Part shown: piece by piece, positions 1 through 6,435 of the stretch | Layout of the letters: each line of letters opens with the position of its first letter | Numbering within the stretch: position 1 is the stretch's first letter | Notes under the pieces: model-generated | Told to the model about the DNA's origin: nothing | Databases searched by the model: none | The model's input: the letters and a program-made list of their open reading frames with translations, nothing else | Assembly (NCBI RefSeq): GCF_040111675.1 | Contig: NZ_CP157794.1 | Coordinates: forward strand, 792,001-856,000 | From: Salinarimonas sp. | GTDB taxonomy: Bacteria > Pseudomonadota > Alphaproteobacteria > Rhizobiales > Beijerinckiaceae | Direction of reading: 5' to 3' | DNA: 64,000 bases | Translations under genes and position numbers: made by a program

Positions 1-879
1 GCGATCCATCGAGACGTAGCGCTCGTCGAGGGCGCGGGCGCGCCAGTCTTCGGGCGCGGTCGCGTGGTGGTGCAGGAACGACAGCGGCAGGGCGAGCTTG
101 TCGGGATCCGTGCCTTCCAGGCTGGCGCAGCCCAGCATCACGTCGATGCGATGGTGCAGCACGTAGGTCCAGATGCCGTGCCAGAGCAGCTCCACCGTGC
201 GCTTGTTGCGGTAGGGCTTGAGCACGCAGGAGCGGCCGAGCTCGAGGAAGCGTTTCGCCGGATGCGCGGCGAGGATCGGCGCGATGTCGTACTCGGCCTG
301 GGTATAGAACCCGAAATGCCGCTCGGCCACCTCCTGCCGCAGCAGGCGATAGGTGCCGACCACCGCCGGCTGCTTCTTCCGCGCCGGGACGCCGCGCAGC
401 GCCCGCGCCGGCTCGCCGAGATTGGACGGCGCGGCGTGGTCGAGCACCAGCAGGTGGTCGCAGATCGCGTCGTACTCGTCGAAGTCCCGCCGCGCCAGGG
501 CCGAGGTCGTGTGGGGGAGGGCGTTGCCCTCCTCGTAGAACACCTTGTAGCGCAGGCGCTGGGCCGCGCGGATCTGCTTCGGCGTCGTGGCGATGCGCAC
601 CTCGAGCGAGCCGATCCGGCCGAGCACCGGGTCGAGCGGGCGCGTCACGGGCGCGCGATTCATGTTCGCGCCGCGCAGGAAGGCGATCGCCGCCGAGCCC
701 TTCTTGCGGAAGGGACGAACGAAGCTCGTGATGTGGGGGGAGGTCAACATCGAGCCGAAGCGGCTGGGAAGCCGGCTCGGCGTCGCTTCGGCAGGCAGCG
801 GCGCCATTTCATCCTCGTCCGGCGGTGCCCTCCGCATCGCGATTCTCTCGCCGCGTCCGCCTTTCGGCTGTTGAACCAT
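1..879 (-). CDS. olsB: OlsB-type ornithine lipid N-acyltransferase (partial)
   Basis: GNAT-superfamily acyltransferase of the OlsB/hemolysin-like family, which transfers a 3-hydroxyacyl chain from acyl carrier protein to ornithine to make lyso-ornithine lipid at the inner membrane. The reading frame is open for 293 codons and runs off the left edge of the window, so the stop is not seen. Visible family features are the AAQRLRYKVFYEE segment, FDEYDAICDHLLV, the acetyl-CoA-fold strand VGTYRLLRQEVA, and LELGRSCVLKPYRNKRTVELLW. The start is ambiguous: in-frame ATGs lie at 879, 837 and 807, and the last two have GAGAG- and GAGG-type ribosome sites. The family call is good; substrate specificity is inferred. 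Confidence 0.8.
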   Translation of the reverse strand, partial: MVQQPKGGRGERIAMRRAPPDEDEMAPLPAEATPSRLPSRFGSMLTSPHITSFVRPFRKKGSAAIAFLRGANMNRAPVTRPLDPVLGRIGSLEVRIATTPKQIRAAQRLRYKVFYEEGNALPHTTSALARRDFDEYDAICDHLLVLDHAAPSNLGEPARALRGVPARKKQPAVVGTYRLLRQEVAERHFGFYTQAEYDIAPILAAHPAKRFLELGRSCVLKPYRNKRTVELLWHGIWTYVLHHRIDVMLGCASLEGTDPDKLALPLSFLHHHATAPEDWRARALDERYVSMDR

Positions 880-889
880 AGCGTTTCAA

Positions 890-921
890 CACAATTGTGA
901 CAGGATGGTTGCGCTTGTCAC
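890..921. promoter_or_regulatory. Overlapping dyads upstream of olsB
   Basis: A perfect 10-bp palindrome, CACAATTGTG (890-899), overlaps an inverted repeat GTGACA (897-902) / TGTCAC (916-921). Both lie in the roughly 100-bp gap between the histidine kinase stop and olsB. The AT-rich palindrome stands out in GC-rich DNA and could be an operator for olsB; no regulator is identified. Confidence 0.3.
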
Positions 922-981
922 CATAGCCGGCGCAACAAAGTTCGGCGAGACGCGCGAAATCCGTTGCGGCAGCGGCTTCGT

Positions 982-3195
982 TCAGCCGGCGCGCGCGAGC
1001 GTGCGGTCCCGTACGGCCGCGCCGAACAGGCCGTCGAGCAGGCGCGGCTCCAGCGGCTTGGGGATGAAGCCGTCGAGACCGGCCGCGCCGGCGGCCTCCT
1101 CGTCCTCCTTGAGCACGTTCGCGGTGAGCGCCACGATGCGCCGCGGGCGCCGGCGGCCGAGCGCCCGCTCCAGCGTGCGGATGCGCCGCGTCGCCTCGAG
1201 TCCGTCGAGGCCCGGCATGCGGATGTCCATGAGCACGACGTCGTAATCGGGCCGGAGCCCGGCGAACGAGGCTTCCGCCAAGGCGACGGCCTCGTGCCCG
1301 TCCTTGGCCCAGTCGACGACCGCGCCCCGTTTCTCCAGCGCCTTCAGGGCGAGGAGGGCGTTGATCTCGTTGTCCTCCGCGAGCAGGACGCGCGGCGCGC
1401 CGGATCGCGGGGCGTTGCCGCGCTCGCCGGGCAGACGGCGCAGCGCCGGTTGCGCCGCGCTCTCGGCGCAGGCCGCCGCCGGGCTGGGCCGCGGCGCCAG
1501 GGGCTCGGCCAGCCTCTGCACCAGGGAGCGGCCGCGCACGGGCTTGACCAGATAGCCGTCGTAGCCCGCCGCCGTCGGCGAGCCGAGATCGCGTCGCTCG
1601 AAGGGTGAGACCAGCACGATCGAGCGCGGCACCCCGGCCTCGCGGGCCGCCGCCGCGACGTCGCGGGCCAGCTCGTCGCCGAGCGCGCAATCGACGAGGA
1701 GCGCGTCGTAGGCCTCGCGCCCCTCGGCGGCCATGGCGATCTTGGCCAGCGCCTCGGCCTCGTTGTCGACGAGGTTCGCCTGCGCGCCGGCCTCGGCGAG
1801 GCGCCGTGCGATGAACGGCGCCTCGAACGGCGAGCGGCCGAGCACCAGGATCCGCTTGCCCGCGAGCGGCGCCGGATCCGTCTCGGCCGTGAGCGCCGCC
1901 GTCGGCGCCTCGGCGGCGGGAAGCGGGAGCGTGACGGTGAAGCGTGCGCCCTCGCCCGGGGCGCTGTCGACGGCGATCGTCCCGCCCATGCCGGCGACGA
2001 GGCGCTGGGTGATGGCGAGGCCGAGACCGGTGCCGGGATGGCGGCGGGCGGCCGAGCCGTCGCCCTGCTCGAACTCCTCGAACAGGTGCGGCACGCGTTC
2101 ACGCGCGATGCCGGGTCCCGTGTCGGAGACGCGCAGCACCACGCCGCCATCGGCGCCTGGCAGCGCCTCGACCCCGACGCCGCCGGCCTCGGTGAACTTC
2201 ACGGCGTTGCCGGCGAGATTGACGAGGATCTGCCGGATGCGATCCGCGTCGCCGATCACCCGTGGCGGGAGGTCCGCGGCGACGAAGGCGGCGATCTCGA
2301 CGCCCTTGCCCTGCGCGCGCGGCGCGAGCAGCTCGACCACGCCCTCGACGCAGGCGGCGAGGCCGAACGGGGCCGGCGCGAGCGTCAGCTTGCCGGCCTC
2401 GATGCGGGAGAAATCGAGGATCTCGTCGATGAGGGAGAGGAGCGCTCCACCGGACGTCTTGATGGCCTGGGCGTACGTGGTCTGCTCGGGATCGCACGGC
2501 GTGTCGAGGATCAGGTCCGCCATGCCGAGGATGCCGCCGAGCGGCGTGCGGAACTCGTGGCTGACGGTGGCGAGGAAGCGCGACTTCGCCTCGCTCGCCG
2601 CCTCCGCGCGGGCGCGCGCCTCGGCGAGCGCGGTCTCGGCGTCGATGCGGTCGGTGATCTCGCGGCCGGCGCGCAGGGTCTCGATCGCCCCGCTTCGGCC
2701 GCGGGTCTGCGTCTCGATCCAGGCGAACCAGCGCACGCCGTCTTCCGTCTCGATCGCCTCGTCGACGAGCCGGGAGCCGTCCGGCCCGGGCTGCGCGGCG
2801 CGGGTCTCGACGATGCGCAGGGCCGCCTTGCGCCCGACGAGATCGCCCGAGCGTGCGCCGAGGAGCCGCGCGAAGCCCGCATTGGCGTAGGTGACGCGCC
2901 CGGCGGCGTCTCGCTGGACCAGGGCGTCGAGCTGGGATTCGGCGAGGGTGCGAAAGAAGTGCTCGCCCTCCTCCGCCCGCCAGAGCCGATCCTGAAGGGC
3001 CTCGATCTCCGCCTCGAGCGCGCGCGCTCGCGCCTCGACGCGCATGTGGTCGCGCAGGATCAGCACCGCGGCGATCACGCCGGCGAGGGCCAGCGCGGCG
3101 GCGAGCGCGAGCGCCGCCGTCAGCGGCGTGATGGTGAAGACGGCGCCGGCGAGATTTCCCGCCGATGCGCCAGCCGTGTCGATGCCCTGGTCCAT
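982..3195 (-). CDS. Membrane-anchored hybrid histidine kinase (PAS-HisKA-HATPase-REC-REC)
   Basis: Sensor kinase of about 737 aa. Order: one transmembrane helix (about 20-45), a coiled linker, a PAS domain (about 80-180), a dimerisation/phosphoacceptor region with SHEFRTPLGG (His near 213), a catalytic ATPase domain with N box (NLAGNAVKF), G1 (DTGPGI) and G2 (GTGLGL), then two receiver domains. The first receiver is degenerate-looking, with LLVDCALG as its only plausible acceptor aspartate. The second has DVVLMDIRMPG and a canonical ALTAN-KPL end. I chose the ATG at 3195, behind a G-rich ribosome site, over an in-frame ATG 30 bp upstream. No dedicated response regulator is adjacent, so the phosphorelay partner and signal are unknown. 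It lies just beyond the quorum-sensing locus on the same strand. Confidence 0.85.
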   Translation of the reverse strand: MDQGIDTAGASAGNLAGAVFTITPLTAALALAAALALAGVIAAVLILRDHMRVEARARALEAEIEALQDRLWRAEEGEHFFRTLAESQLDALVQRDAAGRVTYANAGFARLLGARSGDLVGRKAALRIVETRAAQPGPDGSRLVDEAIETEDGVRWFAWIETQTRGRSGAIETLRAGREITDRIDAETALAEARARAEAASEAKSRFLATVSHEFRTPLGGILGMADLILDTPCDPEQTTYAQAIKTSGGALLSLIDEILDFSRIEAGKLTLAPAPFGLAACVEGVVELLAPRAQGKGVEIAAFVAADLPPRVIGDADRIRQILVNLAGNAVKFTEAGGVGVEALPGADGGVVLRVSDTGPGIARERVPHLFEEFEQGDGSAARRHPGTGLGLAITQRLVAGMGGTIAVDSAPGEGARFTVTLPLPAAEAPTAALTAETDPAPLAGKRILVLGRSPFEAPFIARRLAEAGAQANLVDNEAEALAKIAMAAEGREAYDALLVDCALGDELARDVAAAAREAGVPRSIVLVSPFERRDLGSPTAAGYDGYLVKPVRGRSLVQRLAEPLAPRPSPAAACAESAAQPALRRLPGERGNAPRSGAPRVLLAEDNEINALLALKALEKRGAVVDWAKDGHEAVALAEASFAGLRPDYDVVLMDIRMPGLDGLEATRRIRTLERALGRRRPRRIVALTANVLKEDEEAAGAAGLDGFIPKPLEPRLLDGLFGAAVRDRTLARAG

Positions 3196-3257
3196 GACCC
3201 CACCCCGTCGTCCGGTAGGGATCATGGCGAAACAGCGCTGAAGGACGGCTTGAGAAA

Positions 3258-3325
3258 GGTGGTGAAGGCGGGCTTGCCGGATCTGCGCGAAGGGCGCGGA
3301 TCCGGTTCAGGCCCTCTTCACCACC
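3258..3325 (-). terminator. Nested multi-arm dyad after luxI operon
   Basis: A long nested inverted repeat lies directly downstream of the 73-aa small gene. The outer arms are GGTGGTGAAG (3258-3267) and CTTCACCACC (3316-3325). The middle arms are CCGGATC (3277-3283) and GATCCGG (3299-3305), and the inner arms GCGC (3285-3288 / 3294-3297). There is no T-tract, so it is not a textbook Rho-independent terminator; it may end the luxI operon or stabilise its 3' end. Confidence 0.5.
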
Positions 3326-3333
3326 GTCTCGGC

Positions 3334-3555
3334 TCAGGACAGCGAGTTGCGGCGGTGCTCGATCAGCGCCTGCAGCATACGCGCGGCCAGCTTCCGATCG
3401 TGCTCGTCGAGCATCACCGCGGCGTCGACGATCTGATCCATGTACGGCTCACGGAGGAAGTAGAGGCTGCGCATGTCACGCGGGGTGAGCTTGAGACAAT
3501 CCTTCTCCTCGCTTTTCCCCGCGCGGCTCTTCACTTCGATCGACATCTTGGACAT
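3334..3555 (-). CDS. Small helical quorum-sensing-locus protein, copy 1
   Basis: A 73-aa protein of unknown function, clearly paralogous to the 71-aa product at 5235-5450. They share KLTPRDMRSLYFLREPYM / RLSPQEMKALYLLREPLM, an acidic-hydrophobic helix, then LDEHDRKLAARML / LEETERKLALDML and a basic end (HRRNSLS / HKKRSLS). It looks all-helical, with no signal peptide or membrane segment. It starts 17 bp after the luxI stop on the same strand, so it is almost certainly co-transcribed with luxI. Size, predicted helicity and placement recall small LuxR anti-activators such as TraM and QseM, but I see no convincing sequence match, so that role is inference. A second ATG lies three codons in. Confidence 0.7.
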   Translation of the reverse strand: MSKMSIEVKSRAGKSEEKDCLKLTPRDMRSLYFLREPYMDQIVDAAVMLDEHDRKLAARMLQALIEHRRNSLS

Positions 3556-3572
3556 TAAGGCACCCGGTGTCT

Positions 3573-4214
3573 TTAGGCGGCCGATGCCGACGCGGCCTGC
3601 TGATCGTCCTCGAGGATCGGGCCTGCGATCCCGCTCGCGCGCCGCAACGCCGATTCCATCTCGTCACCGATCTCGAAGAGCGCCGCGAAGGCGATCGTCT
3701 TGCCGATCCGGACGGGGCTGGAGATCGGCTCGCCACGACAATCCGCACGCCGGAGAATGCGGGCGATGAAAGCGTCGTAGACGGTCACGATGTGGGTGAG
3801 GCCGAGCCGGCGGCCGAACTCGTTCATGCCGAGGATGAGTTCCGCCGTCGGCCGGCTGAGCCGGTTCTTGGTCAGCTCCCGATCGGCGTCCGGATCGATG
3901 GAGAAACGGCTCGACTCCCAGATGAGCGGGCTCTCGACGCGGGTACCCTCCGGAAGCAGCTCCGGAAACACGTCGTTCAACATGTTGAAGCCGGTCGTGG
4001 GCAGAAGACGGATGCTGCCGATGACGTTCTCCTCGTCGTCGATGCAGACGAGGTACACGCAGTCCAGAGCATCGAAACCGTCGATCTCCCAATCACCGAT
4101 GACCGAGACGTCCCAGCCGAGCCGGTCGTGGAAGACCTTCTTGCGGATGCGATGCATCGCATCCACTTCTCGCGGGTAAGCCCCCCGCTGATGGCCTTGA
4201 ATGACGCGGATCAT
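3573..4214 (-). CDS. luxI: LuxI-family acyl-homoserine lactone synthase
   Basis: Makes an N-acyl-homoserine lactone from S-adenosylmethionine and an acyl donor. The 213-aa product keeps the family's invariant positions: Arg and Phe in RIRKKVF, the Trp in DRLGW, the paired Asp region IDGFDALDCVYL, Arg in IGSIRLLP, and the Glu/Arg of WESSRFSID. Start: the ATG at 4214 has a strong GGGAGAG ribosome site seven bases upstream; an in-frame ATG 51 bp further up lacks one. A lux box lies about 70 bp upstream, implying positive autoregulation by a neighbouring LuxR. It is followed at 17 bp by the small 73-aa gene. The acyl chain made cannot be told from the sequence. Confidence 0.95.
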   Translation of the reverse strand: MIRVIQGHQRGAYPREVDAMHRIRKKVFHDRLGWDVSVIGDWEIDGFDALDCVYLVCIDDEENVIGSIRLLPTTGFNMLNDVFPELLPEGTRVESPLIWESSRFSIDPDADRELTKNRLSRPTAELILGMNEFGRRLGLTHIVTVYDAFIARILRRADCRGEPISSPVRIGKTIAFAALFEIGDEMESALRRASGIAGPILEDDQQAASASAA

Positions 4215-4283
4215 GTTTCTCTCCCGTCGATTGTGATGCCACAGCCAACGGGCGGAATGTTGCACGAACTTAACAAGATGAAA

Positions 4284-4303
4284 CCTGTCGAATAAGACAG
4301 GTG
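4284..4303 (-). promoter_or_regulatory. lux box upstream of luxI
   Basis: A perfect 7-bp dyad, ACCTGTC (4284-4290) and GACAGGT (4297-4303), separated by six AT-rich bases, gives a 20-bp site matching the classical lux-box layout (ACCTGT...ACAGGT). It lies between the luxR stop (4310) and the luxI start (4214), centred about 80 bp before the luxI ATG. It is therefore the likely LuxR-AHL binding site activating luxI and the downstream small gene. Confidence 0.85.
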
Positions 4304-4309
4304 TTCACT

Positions 4310-5059
4310 CTACGGTAGCGGTATTACACCATAAGAAATTGCCTTCGATACCGCGTGGGTCGTCGACAGCGCATTCAGCTTGGCGCGAGCATTCTCTAGG
4401 TGAAACCGAACGGTGCGTTCGCTCAGGCCGAGGATGGCGGACGTGTCCCAGATGGTCTTGCCCGCAGCGGACCATCTCAAGCATTCTTTTTCGCGCTCAG
4501 ACAACTTAAGAGCGTAATCGTTCTGGTCGACCTTCTCCACTCGTAACGCCCAGGAATGGAAATAATAAGAAATGACCATGAACTCCTTGATCAGCACGCG
4601 CTTCTGGGCACCCCATGCATGCGACGGTACGTCGCTGTTGATCGAGAAGAGTGCGAACTCGCCGTGCCGACCGCGAATGGGGAAGGAAAGCCCCTGCGTT
4701 CCGAGATCGAATTCCTGCGCCTCGCCGAAGATCTTCCGCACCTTGGGCTTCGACCGATCGATCTCCCCCCAGTCGATCGGCAGCACGCCGCCGAGCCCGA
4801 GGGACACTACCGGATCGAGATTGACGTAGTCGCTCTGCAGGTAATGGCGTTGCCAATCGGGCGAGTAGGTCACCGCGATCAAAGGACGTCGCCGGCGTTC
4901 GGAGGGGATGTTCAACCCCAGATAGGCTGCATGCTTGAGGTCGAATCTCTGGAGGTTCTCCCGCAGGACGTCGTGGCCCTCCTCGAGCTTCTCCGCGGCA
5001 GCGATCCTGTCGATCAGGTCGAACACCAGATTGCTGTTCTCAGGCATCGCGGCATGCAT
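4310..5059 (-). CDS. luxR: LuxR-family AHL-responsive regulator 1
   Basis: A 249-aa quorum-sensing transcription factor with an N-terminal autoinducer-binding domain and a C-terminal LuxR helix-turn-helix. The ligand pocket residues line up well: Trp and Tyr in DWQRHY, Asp-Pro in NLDPVV, and Trp in LPIDW. The DNA-binding domain carries LSEREKECLRWSAAGKT and GLSERTVRFHLENA. It is encoded directly upstream of luxI on the same strand, with the lux box in between, so it is the obvious cognate receptor. Start: ATG 5059 with a weak GAG site; an alternative ATG lies at 5047. Its upstream region holds a large nested dyad rather than a lux box. Confidence 0.92.
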   Translation of the reverse strand: MHAAMPENSNLVFDLIDRIAAAEKLEEGHDVLRENLQRFDLKHAAYLGLNIPSERRRRPLIAVTYSPDWQRHYLQSDYVNLDPVVSLGLGGVLPIDWGEIDRSKPKVRKIFGEAQEFDLGTQGLSFPIRGRHGEFALFSINSDVPSHAWGAQKRVLIKEFMVISYYFHSWALRVEKVDQNDYALKLSEREKECLRWSAAGKTIWDTSAILGLSERTVRFHLENARAKLNALSTTHAVSKAISYGVIPLP

Positions 5060-5149
5060 GTCGACATCTCAGAAGTAGGCCCGGAGAGGTGGAGCGACGG
5101 CACCGATCGAGATCGCAACCGTGGATGGACGGGGTATCTCCGACCATTG

Positions 5150-5201
5150 TGTCCGAGGCATCATGGCACTTTTCGGGCGAAAAATGAAGATGCCTCGGAC
5201 A
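5150..5201. repeat. 13-bp perfect inverted repeat with nested hairpin
   Basis: TGTCCGAGGCATC (5150-5162) and its exact complement GATGCCTCGGACA (5189-5201) flank a 26-base loop. The loop contains a second dyad, TTTTCG-GG-CGAAAA (5170-5183). It sits between the small gene copy 2 (stop at 5235) and luxR 1 (start at 5059). It could end the small-gene transcript, form an operator for luxR, or be a structured leader RNA; the sequence does not decide. Confidence 0.6.
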
Positions 5202-5234
5202 GAACGGCGCTCCGCGCAGCCCGGAACAGGCCGC

Positions 5235-5450
5235 TCAGGACAGGGAGCGCTTCTTGTGAGACATGATGGCGATGAGCATATCGAGCGCCAGCTTCCTCTC
5301 CGTTTCCTCGAGCATCATCGAAAGCTCGATGATGTCCTCCATCAAGGGTTCTCGCAGAAGATACAGCGCCTTCATCTCCTGCGGCGACAGACGTAGCGGC
5401 TTCCTTTCCTTTCGCGACTTTTCGAGATTGACGGGAGTGGATTTCGACAT
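5235..5450 (-). CDS. Small helical quorum-sensing-locus protein, copy 2
   Basis: A 71-aa paralogue of the product at 3334-3555, with the same core (LSPQEMKALYLLREPLM, then LEETERKLALDML and a lysine-rich HKKRSLS tail). The ATG at 5450 has a GAGGATC ribosome site; a longer in-frame reading upstream runs through non-coding-looking sequence and was not used. It lies between two luxR genes on the same strand, 130 bp after luxR 2 and about 175 bp before luxR 1. Function unknown. Being tied twice to lux genes suggests it modulates LuxR activity or stability, which is inference. Confidence 0.7.
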   Translation of the reverse strand: MSKSTPVNLEKSRKERKPLRLSPQEMKALYLLREPLMEDIIELSMMLEETERKLALDMLIAIMSHKKRSLS

Positions 5451-5584
5451 CGATTGATCCTCGAGACCTGGTACTCCGGCGCAGGCGCGTCGAGGCGATC
5501 GAAACAACGAGGGGCGACGCGTAGCTGCCTGCACGTGAGCACTGTGACAGGGAACGCGCCGCATTGAATTGTAAGAAAATACAG

Positions 5585-6316
5585 CTACAGCGAAATATGC
5601 CCGCGGTGGATGGCCTGCGCGACGGCTGCCGTCTTGTTCGCCGCGTTCAGCTTTTCGCAGGCGCTCACGATATGAGCTGTAACGGTGCGCTCCGTAATTC
5701 CGAGCATTCCAGCCGTCCGTGCAGCGGAAAAGCCGCGCGCGGCCCATGTCAGGACTTCCCGCTCTCGTGGGGTGAGCAGGCGGGGGTCTCGGTTGCGTCG
5801 CACCATCTGGCGGCTTCGCAAATAGGCGTGAGCTGCGATGAAGTGTACGACAGGCCGAACGCGAGACGACAGATCCGGCGCGCGGCCGCTGAGAGAGGCG
5901 CAGCCCTCCAAGCCGCTCGCGCCCTGCACCGGAAGGCAGATGCCGTCGATCATTCCGTAGCGCCTCGCCTCGCTCATGACGTTCTGTGACGCGAGATCTC
6001 GGGCTTCGTGGCGGATCGCGTCGGTCCAGGTAAACGCGTTCGAAGCGATCTGGCAGTGGCGAAACACGGGATCATGGTCGAGGAAGGAGCGCTCCGCGTA
6101 GATCCGCGTCCAGCCGTCGGGCAGTCGGGAGAGCAGAATGGCGTCTTCGATCGACTGCCCGGCGCTGGGAAAAAGCGTGACGACGAAGTGCTCGAACCCG
6201 AAGCGGTTGAGCCCGCGATCGACCTCGTAGGCGAGCGCGTCCAAGGTGACTGCTCGGTCGATGGCCTCGACGCAGGCGAGAGCCTCTCCGGCGAAATCGG
6301 TCAGCGTTCCGTACAC
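5585..6316 (-). CDS. LuxR-family AHL-type regulator 2
   Basis: A 243-aa LuxR homologue with a ligand-binding domain (Trp-Tyr in GWTRIYAERS, Asp-Pro in LDHDPVF, Trp in FTWTDA) and a C-terminal helix-turn-helix (LTPREREVLTWAARG, GITERTVTAHIVSACEKLNA). The pocket residues are kept, so it probably binds an acyl-homoserine lactone, but there is no second luxI in the window. It may share the luxI signal or respond to one from neighbours. The start is GTG at 6316 behind a GGAGG ribosome site at five bases. It is the first gene of the minus-strand lux cluster, followed by small gene copy 2. Confidence 0.9.
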   Translation of the reverse strand: MYGTLTDFAGEALACVEAIDRAVTLDALAYEVDRGLNRFGFEHFVVTLFPSAGQSIEDAILLSRLPDGWTRIYAERSFLDHDPVFRHCQIASNAFTWTDAIRHEARDLASQNVMSEARRYGMIDGICLPVQGASGLEGCASLSGRAPDLSSRVRPVVHFIAAHAYLRSRQMVRRNRDPRLLTPREREVLTWAARGFSAARTAGMLGITERTVTAHIVSACEKLNAANKTAAVAQAIHRGHISL

Positions 6317-6435
6317 CGGCGCCTCCGCTGGTCATGCTCACCGGAATGCGAAGCGACGCTCGCGGCCGGATCATAGGCGGGCGGCATGCCGCATTCCATC
6401 GACCCGGCAGAGAAAATCGCTACTCGGCGCAATCG

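Noticed and set aside
5461..5560. Second lux box before small gene 2
   Set aside because: CCTG...CAGG-like pairs are present, but the spacing is wrong (11 bases between the tetramers, or much longer) and the flanking symmetry is poor.
5451..5747. N-terminal extension of small protein 2 to 170 residues
   Set aside because: The extra 99 residues overlap the 3' end of luxR2 and have no coding character; the ATG at 5450 has a good ribosome site and matches its paralogue.
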